From Thalassovita litoralis (GTDB lineage: Bacteria; Pseudomonadota; Alphaproteobacteria; Rhodobacterales; Rhodobacteraceae), in contig NZ_FXTO01000016.1 of assembly GCF_900182725.1 (NCBI RefSeq), positions 16,189-80,188 on the forward strand: a stretch of DNA of 64,000 nucleotides. The letters run 5' to 3'. The notes under the pieces were generated by a model that saw only the letters and a list, made by a program, of their open reading frames with translations, was not told the origin of the DNA and made no database searches. Made by a program: the position numbers and the translations under genes. Numbering within the stretch: the stretch's first letter is position 1; each line of letters starts with the position of its first letter. Below are positions 35,931 through 44,550 of this stretch, piece by piece.

Positions 35931-36698
35931 ATGCCCGCTCCCGTAAACACATTCAAAGCAGCGCTGACCCGTGGCGATATGCAATATGGCTGCTGGGCGG
36001 GGTTCGGCGATGCCTATGCCACTGAAATCCTGTCGACCGCCGGGTTTGACTGGTTGGTGATCGACGGCGAACACGCCCCAAACGACATCCGCAGCATCAT
36101 GCAGCAATTGCAGGTGCTGGATGGGAAACACTCGCATCCGGTGGTGCGCCTGCCCGTGGGCAATGACTGGCTGATCAAACAGGCGTTGGACATCGGGGCG
36201 CAAACCCTGCTGATTCCGATGGTCGAAACCGCAGATCAGGCCCGTGAACTGGTACGCGCCTGCCGTTACCCACCTGCAGGCATTCGCGGCGCGGGCGCGG
36301 CGCTGGCGCGGGCATCGCGGTTTTCTGAAATCGGGGATTACGTGCAAACCGCGAATGACCAAATCTGCCTGCTGGTACAGGTGGAAACCCGCAAAGGGGT
36401 GGAGGCGCTGGACGAAATCCTGACGCTGGACGGCGTGGATGGCGTGTTCATCGGCCCCGCCGATCTGGCCGCCGATCTGGGCCACCCCGGCAACAGCAAC
36501 CACGAGGACGTGCGGGCCGTGATCCGCGATTGTCTGGGCCGGATTGCAGCCTCGGACAAGGCAGCAGGCATACTGTCGGGCAATGACGCGGTATCGGCTG
36601 AATACCGGGACTGGGGCGCACAGTTTCTGGCCGTGGGCATTGACGTCGTGATGCTGGCACAGGCCGCACGGGCCAAAATGGCGCATTGGAAGGGCTGA
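35931..36698 (+). CDS. HpcH/HpaI-family class II aldolase
   Basis: A 255-residue TIM-barrel aldolase: YGCWAGFGDAYATEILSTAGFDWLVIDGEHAPND, RLPVGNDWLIKQALDIGAQTLLIPMVE (metal-binding Glu), and VDGVFIGPADLAADLGHPG match 4-hydroxy-2-oxoheptanedioate aldolase and related enzymes. These split 4-hydroxy-2-oxo acids into pyruvate and an aldehyde. It follows the decarboxylase by one base. The combination of these two enzymes is unusual, so the in vivo substrate is uncertain. Confidence 0.9.
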   Translation: MPAPVNTFKAALTRGDMQYGCWAGFGDAYATEILSTAGFDWLVIDGEHAPNDIRSIMQQLQVLDGKHSHPVVRLPVGNDWLIKQALDIGAQTLLIPMVETADQARELVRACRYPPAGIRGAGAALARASRFSEIGDYVQTANDQICLLVQVETRKGVEALDEILTLDGVDGVFIGPADLAADLGHPGNSNHEDVRAVIRDCLGRIAASDKAAGILSGNDAVSAEYRDWGAQFLAVGIDVVMLAQAARAKMAHWKG

Positions 36699-36705
36699 CA
36701 CAGGC

Positions 36706-37356
36706 ATGGCGGGCCAGACTGACATCATCATTCAGGCCGTTCTGGGCGCCATTGAAACCGGCGATCTGAACCCCGGCGACATGATCGAAGAAACCGGGCT
36801 AAGCACCGCACACAATGTTTCCCGCACCCCGGTGCGGGAGGCGCTGATCCAGTTGGAAACCGCCGGGTTGATCCGGCGCCTTCCCCGTAAGGGGGCCGTG
36901 GTATTCAAACCCACGCTAGAGGAGTTTCTGGCGATTCTGGAGGTTCACGCCAAACTGGAAGGTCAGGCCGCCGGGTTGGCCGCACGACGATTGTCCCCGG
37001 CCCATCGCACCACACTGGAAGCCGCAGTTCAGGCCTGTGAACGGCACGCGGCGGAACTGGGCGATGCGGAACCCGACCGATATTACCAACTGAACATGGA
37101 TTTCCACCGTGTCGTGGCCGAAGCAGCGGGCAATCCATTCCTGTTGGATATGATCAAGATGAACGCCCGCAAGCTGATGGCCTATTACCGGGCGCGGTAT
37201 CATTATGCCGGTGTAATCGAGGTATCGGCCCGCGATCACCGGGAAATCGCCGACCTGATCTATGCCCGCCAATCCGAAGCCGCCGAAGCGGCAATGGCGC
37301 GACATGTGCAATTCGATCACGTCACCGCGCTGGACCTGCTGGCTGCTTTGGGCTGA
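36706..37356 (+). CDS. GntR-family regulator with FCD domain
   Basis: A 216-residue regulator. The winged helix shows LNPGDMIEETGLSTAHNVSRTPVREALIQLETAGLIRRLPRKGAVV, and the FCD domain has YYQLNMDFHRVVAEAAGNPFL and DHREIADLI. It lies seven bases after the aldolase gene as the last gene of that operon, so it probably senses a metabolite of that pathway and binds the palindrome at 34479. Confidence 0.9.
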   Translation: MAGQTDIIIQAVLGAIETGDLNPGDMIEETGLSTAHNVSRTPVREALIQLETAGLIRRLPRKGAVVFKPTLEEFLAILEVHAKLEGQAAGLAARRLSPAHRTTLEAAVQACERHAAELGDAEPDRYYQLNMDFHRVVAEAAGNPFLLDMIKMNARKLMAYYRARYHYAGVIEVSARDHREIADLIYARQSEAAEAAMARHVQFDHVTALDLLAALG

Positions 37357-37367
37357 ACGCACGCAAT

Positions 37368-37426
37368 GGGGGCTGCCGCCCCCGGCCCTTTCGGGCCTCC
37401 CCCGCGGATATTTTGGCCAAGAAAGA
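37368..37426 (+). repeat. Dispersed intergenic repeat, copy 4, with GC-rich hairpins
   Basis: GGGGGCTGCCGCCCCC and GGCCCTTTCGGGCC form two short hairpins, followed by CCCCCGCGGATATTTTGGCCAAGAAAG, a variant of the GAGTATTT...GGCAAGATGAA repeat. It fills the gap between two convergent genes and may end both transcripts. Confidence 0.6.
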
Positions 37427-37430
37427 ACCG

Positions 37431-38141
37431 TTAGGTCTGTTCAAAAAACCGCGCCAGTGATTCTGCGAAAGCTTCGGTATCAGCCGGGGCGTTGAGCGAT
37501 GCACGGGCAGTATTCAGCACATCCTGCGGCAGTTTTTCGGTCATTTCCTCGGTCAGGGCCGCGATGAAATCAGCAGACATTTCCGGGTGGTATTGCGTGG
37601 TATAGACATGGTTCCCAATCGCAAACGCCCCCGATTGGCAGGCCGGATTGGCCGATAGCGGCTGCGCGCCGTCCGGCAGGCGCGTCACCTGTTCCACATG
37701 CGCAGCATAAAGGCTGAGCGTATCCGGCAACGCCTGCATCCACGGTTTGCGGTGGGTCAGCGTGGTTTCGGTACGTCCGAACACCCAGCCACCGGGATTG
37801 GTTCCGACTTGCCCGCCCAAGGCCAGCGCAATCGCCTGATGGCCGAAACAGGCCCCAAACAGCGGGATGCCCCGCGCCACAACGTCCCGGATCATCGCCA
37901 TCAACCGTGCGACCCACGGTTCCGGATCGTGAACCGAGGCAGGGCTGCCAGTGATCATCACACCATCAAACAGCGCCGGATCGTCAGGGAAATCGCCATC
38001 CTTGACGGAAAACACCTGCGTTTCCCAATCCGGGCGCACCAGATGCAGCAGGGCTGTAAACTTATCCCCATCCTTGGGGTGTTGCTGCGCGAATGGGCTT
38101 TCGTCCGTATTCGTTACCAAAATTGCAATGCGCATCGCCAT
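37431..38141 (-). CDS. Class I glutamine amidotransferase-fold hydrolase
   Basis: A 236-residue stand-alone class I amidotransferase. The nucleophile is in FGACFGHQAIALALGG, and the His/Glu of the triad are in TTQYHPEMS. Stand-alone members hydrolyse gamma-glutamyl amide bonds (PuuD and GGP types are examples), or supply ammonia. It is divergent from the P450-ligase-ferredoxin operon by 75 bases, so the two probably share control. In that setting a gamma-glutamyl-amide hydrolase is the best guess. An alternative start is ATG 38135. Confidence 0.8.
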   Translation of the reverse strand: MAMRIAILVTNTDESPFAQQHPKDGDKFTALLHLVRPDWETQVFSVKDGDFPDDPALFDGVMITGSPASVHDPEPWVARLMAMIRDVVARGIPLFGACFGHQAIALALGGQVGTNPGGWVFGRTETTLTHRKPWMQALPDTLSLYAAHVEQVTRLPDGAQPLSANPACQSGAFAIGNHVYTTQYHPEMSADFIAALTEEMTEKLPQDVLNTARASLNAPADTEAFAESLARFFEQT

Positions 38142-38215
38142 GATCCCGGATTTTTCTTTACATATTTATAAGCCTTATTAATATACATAACAAGTTAACG
38201 GCAAGAGGTGCAAGC

Positions 38216-39472
38216 ATGACGATCTGGACTCCGACTGATGACGGGTTTGCGGACCTGACCAGCCACGACACGTTTGCGCGGGGAGCGCCACATAACACCT
38301 TTGCCCGGCTGCGGCGCGATGATCCGGTGCATTGGACCGATTGGGACGCTGGACAGGGGTTCTGGTCTATCACCCGCCACGAAGACATCACCGAAATGAA
38401 CCGCCAGCCGCAGATTTTTTCCTCGGCCCGCGGGATTCGGATGGAAGACCAGACCTACGAGGAATATCTGGCCCGCCGCACCTTTCAGGAAACCGATCCG
38501 CCCGAACATATGCAGACCCGGATCAAGGTTGCCAAAGCGTTTTCCAAACCCGTTGTCGCAGAGTTTGAACAGGACATTCGCGGCCTGTGTGACGAAATTC
38601 TGGATATCGCGCTGGAAAAGGGTGAATTTGACGCGACCAAGGAAATCGCCCGGCAGCTACCGATGCGGATGCTGGGCCGTATCCTTGGCACCCCGGACGA
38701 AGATCTGCCCTGGCTGGTGGAAAAGGGCGACGCGCTGATCGCCAACACAGATCCGGATTTCACCGATCACGTTCTGGATCAGATGACCACCGATGAATTT
38801 CGGATGATGCCATTCAATTCCCCCGCCGGGGCGGAATTGTATCAATATGCCAAGGATCTAATGGCGAAAAAGGCGGCCGCAGGGGATACCAATGGGGTGC
38901 TGCATCTGATCCTGCAACCAAGCAAGGATGGCAGCGTCATCACCGAAGAAGAATTCCGCAACTTCTTCTGCCTGTTGGTGGCGGCGGGGAATGACACCAC
39001 CCGCTATTCGATTGCCGCCGGGATGCAGGCGCTGTGCCATCAGCCCGAATTGCTGGGCCAAATGCAGACCGAAGACATCTGGGACACCGCCCCTGATGAA
39101 ATCATCCGCTGGGCCACCCCGGCGCTGTATTTCCGCCGCACCGCCACGCAGGATGTGGACATGCACGGCAAAACCATCAAGGCCGGGGACAAGGTATTGT
39201 ACTGGTTTTCCTCGGCCAACCGGGATGAAACCGTTTTCGACGATCCGTTCCGGGTGAACCTGAAACGCACCCCGAACAAACACCTGTCCTTTGGTCAGGG
39301 TGGCCCGCATGTCTGTCTGGGCATGTGGCTGGCGCGTCTGGAAGTGCGCGTATTGTTTCAGGAACTATCTAAACGACTCAAATCTATAGAGGCCACAGGC
39401 CCGCATAAATTCCTGCGCTCGAACTTCGTGGGCGGGATCAAGGAACTGCCCGTCCGGGTGGTTCCCAAATAG
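38216..39472 (+). CDS. Cytochrome P450, bacterial soluble class
   Basis: A 418-residue soluble P450. The I-helix oxygen motif is AAGNDTTR, the K-helix ExxR is EIIR, and the heme loop is FGQGGPHVCLG with Cys367 as the thiolate ligand. ETDPPEHMQTR is the C-helix substrate-channel region. It needs a ferredoxin, which is encoded two genes downstream; no ferredoxin reductase gene is in the window. It is first in the operon P450 / glutamine-synthetase-like ligase / ferredoxin. Context suggests hydroxylation of a gamma-glutamylated amine. GAGGTG precedes the ATG. Confidence 0.93.
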   Translation: MTIWTPTDDGFADLTSHDTFARGAPHNTFARLRRDDPVHWTDWDAGQGFWSITRHEDITEMNRQPQIFSSARGIRMEDQTYEEYLARRTFQETDPPEHMQTRIKVAKAFSKPVVAEFEQDIRGLCDEILDIALEKGEFDATKEIARQLPMRMLGRILGTPDEDLPWLVEKGDALIANTDPDFTDHVLDQMTTDEFRMMPFNSPAGAELYQYAKDLMAKKAAAGDTNGVLHLILQPSKDGSVITEEEFRNFFCLLVAAGNDTTRYSIAAGMQALCHQPELLGQMQTEDIWDTAPDEIIRWATPALYFRRTATQDVDMHGKTIKAGDKVLYWFSSANRDETVFDDPFRVNLKRTPNKHLSFGQGGPHVCLGMWLARLEVRVLFQELSKRLKSIEATGPHKFLRSNFVGGIKELPVRVVPK

Positions 39473-39484
39473 GGAGCAAACTGA

Positions 39485-40774
39485 ATGAACACCCGCCTGC
39501 GTGCGTTATTTTGCGATCATCTGTCGATCATGCGGGGCAAATACCTGCCCGGTTCAAAGATCGGAGATGATTCAACCCGGTTCTGCCGATCCACCTTTGG
39601 GGTGCATTACGACAAGGATCTGCTGCCCGCCCCCGGTGCCATGATGATGGAAGGGCTGCCGGATATGGAACTGGTCTGGAAGGCCGAGGAAATCCGGGAC
39701 AGTTGGGAACGCGCCACGAAAATCGTGGTGGGTGATCTGTACGACGACGAAGGCCGCCCCCTGCCGCTGTGTGGCCGTGGGGCGCTGAAACGGGCAGTCG
39801 CCGATTGGGGCGCGATGGGGCTGACGCCCAAGGTGGGGCTGGAACTGGAAGCCTTTGCCATGATGTCCGATGAAAACGGGCGACTGGTGCCTTATGACAC
39901 CCCCGGCGCCCATGTTTACGGCACCGGCCCCTTTACCGATCCGCTGCGGTTCAACGATGCAATCTGGGAAAAAGCGGACGAGCTGGGGTTCCGGCTAGAC
40001 ATGATCACCAGCGAATATGACAGCCCGCAATTTGAATATACCCTGACTTTTGATAACGCGGTCAAAGCTGTGGATGACATCGTGCTGTTCCGCCTGATGG
40101 CGCGGGAGATCGCGCTGGAACATGGGATTGTCCTATCCTTCCTGCCCAAACCGATTGCCGAAGTCGGCGGGTCCGGGATGCACGTCAATTTTTCGTTCAG
40201 CGATCAGAATGGCGCGAATGTCGTGGCGCAGGGCGAAAAGGGCGGCCCGGATCACATGAGCGACATCGCCCGTGGCTGCATTTCCGGGCTGCTGAAACAC
40301 CATAAGGGGCTGGCCGGACTAATTGCGCCCACGGCCAATTCTTATCAGCGGCTTCAGCCCGGTTCACTGTCGGGGTTCCTGTGCAACTGGGGCGGCGATC
40401 ACCGCAATGTCACCACGCGGATTTCATCCGAAGGCGGCGTAAAGGCGCGGATGGAACACCGCACGGCAGACGCGTCCTCGAACCCCTATACCGCTGTGGC
40501 GGCGGTGCTACAGGCCGCGCGTCTGGGGGTTGTAAACAAGTACGATCTGCCGCCACGCGAAACCGGGGACGGGTTTGAAAAATGGGACGCCAAGGAAAGC
40601 ACCGCCATTGATCTAAAAGGCGCGATTGCAGACCTGAAGGCCGATACCATTCTGACCGAAGCGGTGGGCGCGGAACTGGTGGCGAACCACGTCTTTATGA
40701 AAGAAAAAGAAGTCAAGAAAACCAAAGACCTGGAAGGCGATCAACTGCGCGACTTCTATGTTTGGCATGTGTGA
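39485..40774 (+). CDS. Glutamine-synthetase-family ligase, probably gamma-glutamylamide synthetase
   Basis: A 429-residue glutamine-synthetase-fold protein. VGLELEAFAMM holds metal-binding Glu residues, EVGGSGMHVNFSFSD is the ATP/metal HxxxS region, GLIAPTANSYQRLQPGS is the glutamate-ammonia loop and RMEHRTADASSNPYTAVAAVLQAA is the adenine/phosphate region. It lacks the usual adenylylation-site loop of GlnA. Its pairing with a P450 and amidotransferase points to the PuuA/IpuC type, which joins glutamate to an amine. It is 12 bases after the P450 gene. Confidence 0.85.
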   Translation: MNTRLRALFCDHLSIMRGKYLPGSKIGDDSTRFCRSTFGVHYDKDLLPAPGAMMMEGLPDMELVWKAEEIRDSWERATKIVVGDLYDDEGRPLPLCGRGALKRAVADWGAMGLTPKVGLELEAFAMMSDENGRLVPYDTPGAHVYGTGPFTDPLRFNDAIWEKADELGFRLDMITSEYDSPQFEYTLTFDNAVKAVDDIVLFRLMAREIALEHGIVLSFLPKPIAEVGGSGMHVNFSFSDQNGANVVAQGEKGGPDHMSDIARGCISGLLKHHKGLAGLIAPTANSYQRLQPGSLSGFLCNWGGDHRNVTTRISSEGGVKARMEHRTADASSNPYTAVAAVLQAARLGVVNKYDLPPRETGDGFEKWDAKESTAIDLKGAIADLKADTILTEAVGAELVANHVFMKEKEVKKTKDLEGDQLRDFYVWHV

Positions 40775-40783
40775 GGGAAAAAG

Positions 40784-41098
40784 ATGAAAGTCACTTGGAT
40801 TCTGCCTGATGGCGGCGAAATCAGCGCCGATGTGGCCGATGGCGTAAACATGATGGCCGCCGCCGTTGAACACAACATCCCCGGTATCACCGGGGAATGC
40901 GGCGGCAACCTTAGCTGTGCCACCTGTCATGTCTATGTTGCGGATGATTGGACCGGCAAAACCGGCAGCCCCGACGATTTCGAGGATGCAATGCTGGACG
41001 TGGCCGAGGCCGAGCGCAAAGACTGTTCCCGCCTGAGCTGCCAAATCGTAGCCAACGCCGCATTGGATGGCTTGGTTTTGGTTGTGCCTGCGGCCTAA
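40784..41098 (+). CDS. 2Fe-2S ferredoxin, adrenodoxin/putidaredoxin type
   Basis: A 104-residue ferredoxin. The cluster Cys residues lie in GECGGNLSCATCHVYV (CX5CX2C) and in RLSCQIV, the standard spacing for P450-type ferredoxins. It starts nine bases after the ligase gene in the P450 operon and should carry electrons to that P450. The partner reductase must be encoded elsewhere. The operon ends at the terminator at 41121. Confidence 0.94.
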   Translation: MKVTWILPDGGEISADVADGVNMMAAAVEHNIPGITGECGGNLSCATCHVYVADDWTGKTGSPDDFEDAMLDVAEAERKDCSRLSCQIVANAALDGLVLVVPAA

Positions 41099-41120
41099 GC
41101 CCACCCAACCACATCACGAA

Positions 41121-41155
41121 AAAAGCGCCCGACCGTTCCCCGGCCGGGCGCTTTT
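41121..41155. terminator. Bidirectional terminator between ferredoxin and aminotransferase
   Basis: Stem AAAAGCGCCCG / CGGGCGCTTTT with a 13-base loop that can pair further. A-run and T-run on the two sides allow use on both strands. Confidence 0.9.
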
Positions 41156-41175
41156 CTGTTCAGCTCAGCCCCGAA

Positions 41176-42528
41176 TTACAGACTGGCAAACCCTGCTTTC
41201 AGGGCGGACAGGATCACCTGCACATCGTCCGAGGTCAGCACCAACGGCGGCGACAGGATGATGTTGGGGCCGGACACCCGCACCATCGCACCGGATTGAT
41301 AGGCGACTTCCTGCACCTGACCGATGGATTTCTTATCAATCGGGGCCTTGGTCGTGCGATCAGACACCAGTTCCACCGCGCACATCAGCCCATGACCGCC
41401 ACGCACATCACCGATCACGTCAAACTGTTCTTGCAGCGCCAACAGACCGGCGTGCAATTCCGCCCCCCGCGCGGCTGCGTTTTCCGGCACGTTCAGGCGC
41501 TTGGTTTCCGCCAGACAGGCCAACGCCGCCGCTGCGCCGACCGGGTGGCCGGAATAGGTGTAACCGTGGCCAATCGCGGCCTTGCCGGTTTCGTCTTTTT
41601 CAAACACCTCGACCACCTTATCGGCGATCATCACCGCGCCGAACGGGAAATAGCCGTTGGTGATGGCCTTGGCGGTACACATCAGATCGGGCTGCACACC
41701 CCAATGGCGGCTGCCGGTCCAGCTTCCGGTGCGGCCAAAGGCGGTGATCACCTCGTCCGCGATCAGCAGAATACCGTTTTTCGAGCAAATCTCGCGCACA
41801 CCGGGCATGAAGCTTTCGTGCGGCGGGATCACACCGCCCGCGCCCAAAATCGGTTCCATGATAAAGGCCGCGATGGTGTTGGCCCCTTGGAACGCGATTT
41901 CATCCTCCAGCGCGGACAGGCAAAGCTGCGCCAGTTTCGCCGGATCGGTTTCGTTGAACGGGTTGCGATAGGTATAGGGCGCCGGGATATGATGGCAGCC
42001 CGCCAACAGCGGTTCATAGGCGGTACGGAAATTGGCATTCCCGTTGACCGACGCGCCGCCAAAATGGGTGCCGTGATAGCCCTTTTTCAGCGACAGGAAC
42101 TTGGTCCGCCCCGCTTCGCCGCGAATCTTGTGGTACTGCCGCGCCAGACGCAGCGCGGTTTCCACGGAATCGCTGCCGCCCGAGGTATAGAACGCGCGGG
42201 TCAGCCCATCGGGGGCAAAGAAATCCCGCAATTCTTCGGACAGTTCGATCACCGCATCGTTCGATGTACCGCGGAAAATCGAATAATAGGGCAGACGATC
42301 AAGCTGCGCCGCGATGGCGTCTTTGATCGGCTGACAGGAAAAGCCCAGATTGACGTTCCACAGACCGCCGACACCATCCACAACCTCGTGTCCATCCACA
42401 TCAGTGATCCGCACCCCCTGCGCCCCGGTCACGATGGTCGGGGGATTGGCCAGACTGTCGGCGGGATGTGCCATCGGATGCCAGACCGAGCGGGCATTCA
42501 TTTCTTTCAGGAAATTGCTGTCTTTCAT
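41176..42528 (-). CDS. Class III omega-aminotransferase
   Basis: A 450-residue class III aminotransferase. HPMAHPADSLANPPTIVTGAQGVRITDVDG is the N-terminal pattern of the omega-amino acid:pyruvate group, IADEVITAFGRTGSW precedes the cofactor site, and the PLP Lys is in CTAKAITNGYFP. Such enzymes move amino groups from primary amines or beta/omega-amino acids to pyruvate. It lies upstream of the IclR gene on the chromosome but downstream in transcription, so both may form one minus-strand transcript. The substrate may be an amine related to the P450 pathway. Confidence 0.88.
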   Translation of the reverse strand: MKDSNFLKEMNARSVWHPMAHPADSLANPPTIVTGAQGVRITDVDGHEVVDGVGGLWNVNLGFSCQPIKDAIAAQLDRLPYYSIFRGTSNDAVIELSEELRDFFAPDGLTRAFYTSGGSDSVETALRLARQYHKIRGEAGRTKFLSLKKGYHGTHFGGASVNGNANFRTAYEPLLAGCHHIPAPYTYRNPFNETDPAKLAQLCLSALEDEIAFQGANTIAAFIMEPILGAGGVIPPHESFMPGVREICSKNGILLIADEVITAFGRTGSWTGSRHWGVQPDLMCTAKAITNGYFPFGAVMIADKVVEVFEKDETGKAAIGHGYTYSGHPVGAAAALACLAETKRLNVPENAAARGAELHAGLLALQEQFDVIGDVRGGHGLMCAVELVSDRTTKAPIDKKSIGQVQEVAYQSGAMVRVSGPNIILSPPLVLTSDDVQVILSALKAGFASL

Positions 42529-42567
42529 GGGGGTACTCCGTGTTGCGGCCCAATCAGGCCGAAGCGG

Positions 42568-43347
42568 TTAGTGCGGAAGATCGCGGTTAAAGCTGTCAGG
42601 CGGGAAGCCCCCCAACAGACGGGTCAGGTCCAGCGCGTGTTGTTTCACCGCGCGTCGTATTTTCAGGCGTTGTTCCGGCGTCATACGCGGCACCGGGGCC
42701 GCAACAGCCACCGCCCCAATCACCGCTTGGCTGGCGTCAAAGATCGGAACGGCGTGGGAATGCACGTCTTCTTCGAAGCCCCCAACATTTTCAGCGATGC
42801 CTGTGGCGTGAATTTCTGTCAGCATATCCCGAATACGATCCGGGTCCGTCACCGTATCAGACGTGCGCACCGCCAATGGGCGGGACAAGACCATATCCAC
42901 GAAATCCGGCGCGGAAAACGCCAGCACCGACAATCCAGACGATGTGCCGTGGAAATTCAGAATATCCGCATCCTCCATCGTGACGCGGGTGCCGTGATGG
43001 GGGCTATAGGCATAGGCCAGCGTCACCAGACGATCCCCCTGAAGCAGCGATACATGGGCGGTTTCTTCTGTCACGTCGGACAGGCTGCGCAGCACTTGCT
43101 GGCATAAATCCCGCATCGGAACAGCCGCTTCACGCAATGATGCAAGCCGCAAAAAAGCAGGGCCAAGCCGATATTCCCGCCCCGAACCGGCCTGCTCCAC
43201 GAATCCCTGTTCGGCCAGTTCGGTCATCAGCCGATGTACAGTCGCCTTGTTCATACCGGACAGGCGCGCCAGTTCGCTTAGCCCGATCAAGGGCTGGGTG
43301 CGATTAAAGAAATCCAGCAATGACAAAGCCTTGGATACGGTTCCCAT
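42568..43347 (-). CDS. IclR-family transcriptional regulator
   Basis: A 259-residue regulator. VSKALSLLDFFNRTQPLIGLSELARLSGMNKATVHRLMTELAEQGFV is the winged helix, and the IclR effector domain follows (GTSSGLSVLAFS; GGFEEDVHSHAVPIFDA). ATG 43347 starts right at the domain; a TTG at 43392 is also in frame. It is divergent from tctC and precedes the aminotransferase, so it is the likely regulator of both arms of the cluster from the 160-base gap. Confidence 0.9.
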   Translation of the reverse strand: MGTVSKALSLLDFFNRTQPLIGLSELARLSGMNKATVHRLMTELAEQGFVEQAGSGREYRLGPAFLRLASLREAAVPMRDLCQQVLRSLSDVTEETAHVSLLQGDRLVTLAYAYSPHHGTRVTMEDADILNFHGTSSGLSVLAFSAPDFVDMVLSRPLAVRTSDTVTDPDRIRDMLTEIHATGIAENVGGFEEDVHSHAVPIFDASQAVIGAVAVAAPVPRMTPEQRLKIRRAVKQHALDLTRLLGGFPPDSFNRDLPH

Positions 43348-43509
43348 GTACGCGGCAATCCTGTGTTTCGGGTCTTTTTCAGGCAAATGCAAAACGTGAT
43401 TTAGTTGCCATGTTAATTTTGTTGACAGACTAACAGCCCATCTGTCAATCTAAAAAAGAACCGATGGTTTGAATAATGAACCGCACTCTAACACAGGGAG
43501 ACAACCAAT

Positions 43510-44451
43510 ATGAAGACCAAAACCGTTTTGGGTGGCGTGCTGACCGTTGCCATGATGGCAATGTCGGGCGCAGCCGTGGCCGAATATCCTGAAAAGCCCG
43601 TCAGCTTCATCGTTCCGTGGCCCCCCGGTGATCTGGAAGACGTGCTGACCCGCATGATCGCCGAAGATTTTCAGGCCGAATATGGCGTATCGGCAGCCGT
43701 AGTGAACAAACCCGGCGGCGGTGGCGGCCCCTTCCCCGGCGCGATTGAGGTGGCGAATGCCCCGGCAGATGGCTACACGATCGGGTCTTTCGTGATCGGC
43801 GTGCCAGTCATGGGCCACCAGATCGGCATCGAAGATCTGGCCCCGGCCAAATTCGACCCGCTGGGCATTTTCCTGACCTATCCGTTCGTCATCGCCACCA
43901 GCGCCGACGCGCCTTATTCGTCGATGGCGGAACTGGCCGAATACGCCAAATCGAACGACGTGGCCCTGGGTCACTTCGGTGACGTTCTGACCCCGACCCA
44001 AGTGACCAAGGCCTATGCCGTGAATGCGGGCTTTGAGTGGGGTTCAGATGCGGCGTTTGATGCGCTCGACTGCAACACGCTGGCATCGGGCGATGCGGAT
44101 GTGATCAACACCACGCTGCAACTGATCCTGCCCTGTCTGGACAGCGTGAAGGTGCTGACCTCGATCACCGATACGCGTATCCCGCTGGTCCCCGATGCGC
44201 CCACCATTGGCGAACTGGACCCGTCGCTGAATATCGCACTGTGGAACGGCCTGTTCGTCACCAAAGACACCCCGCAGGACGTGCGCGATAAGATCATCGC
44301 CGTGGCCCAGAAAACCGTGCAAAGCGACCGGGCGCAGGCTGTGGCCAAGGAAACCGGCGCGCTGGTCTACTGGCAAGGGGCCGATGACGCGGCAGCGCGT
44401 GTTGCCAAGGACATCGAAACCGTGGCTCACATCGGCAAGTTGCTAGAGTGA
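43510..44451 (+). CDS. tctC: Tripartite tricarboxylate transporter, substrate-binding protein (TctC)
   Basis: A 313-residue periplasmic protein with a signal peptide (MKTKTVLGGVLTVAMMAMSGAAVAEYPEKP, cleavage near AVA). PEKPVSFIVPWPPGDLEDVLTRMIAEDF and NKPGGGGGPFPGAIEVANAPADGYTIG form the carboxylate-binding loops typical of the family. GGAG lies 9-10 bases before the ATG. A strong terminator between tctC and tctB would make the binding protein more abundant than the membrane parts. The ligand is unknown. Confidence 0.9.
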   Translation: MKTKTVLGGVLTVAMMAMSGAAVAEYPEKPVSFIVPWPPGDLEDVLTRMIAEDFQAEYGVSAAVVNKPGGGGGPFPGAIEVANAPADGYTIGSFVIGVPVMGHQIGIEDLAPAKFDPLGIFLTYPFVIATSADAPYSSMAELAEYAKSNDVALGHFGDVLTPTQVTKAYAVNAGFEWGSDAAFDALDCNTLASGDADVINTTLQLILPCLDSVKVLTSITDTRIPLVPDAPTIGELDPSLNIALWNGLFVTKDTPQDVRDKIIAVAQKTVQSDRAQAVAKETGALVYWQGADDAAARVAKDIETVAHIGKLLE

Positions 44452-44460
44452 CATCGTCAT

Positions 44461-44496
44461 AAAAGGGCCGGGCGTTCTGAATGCCCGGCCTTTTTT
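44461..44496 (+). terminator. Terminator between tctC and tctB
   Basis: Stem GGCCGGGC / GCCCGGCC with a nine-base loop, AAAA before and TTTTTT after. It probably gives partial termination so that the binding protein gene is read more often than downstream genes. Confidence 0.88.
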
Positions 44497-44550
44497 GTGC
44501 CTGCGGGGGCGCGGCCCCTGCCCTTCCTTTCCACGCTGTAATGGATTGTC

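Noticed and set aside
40948..43107. A 719-codon open frame on the plus strand
   Set aside because: It runs antisense to the aminotransferase and IclR genes and across the terminator at 41121; composition is His/Arg/Gln-rich and no family is recognisable.
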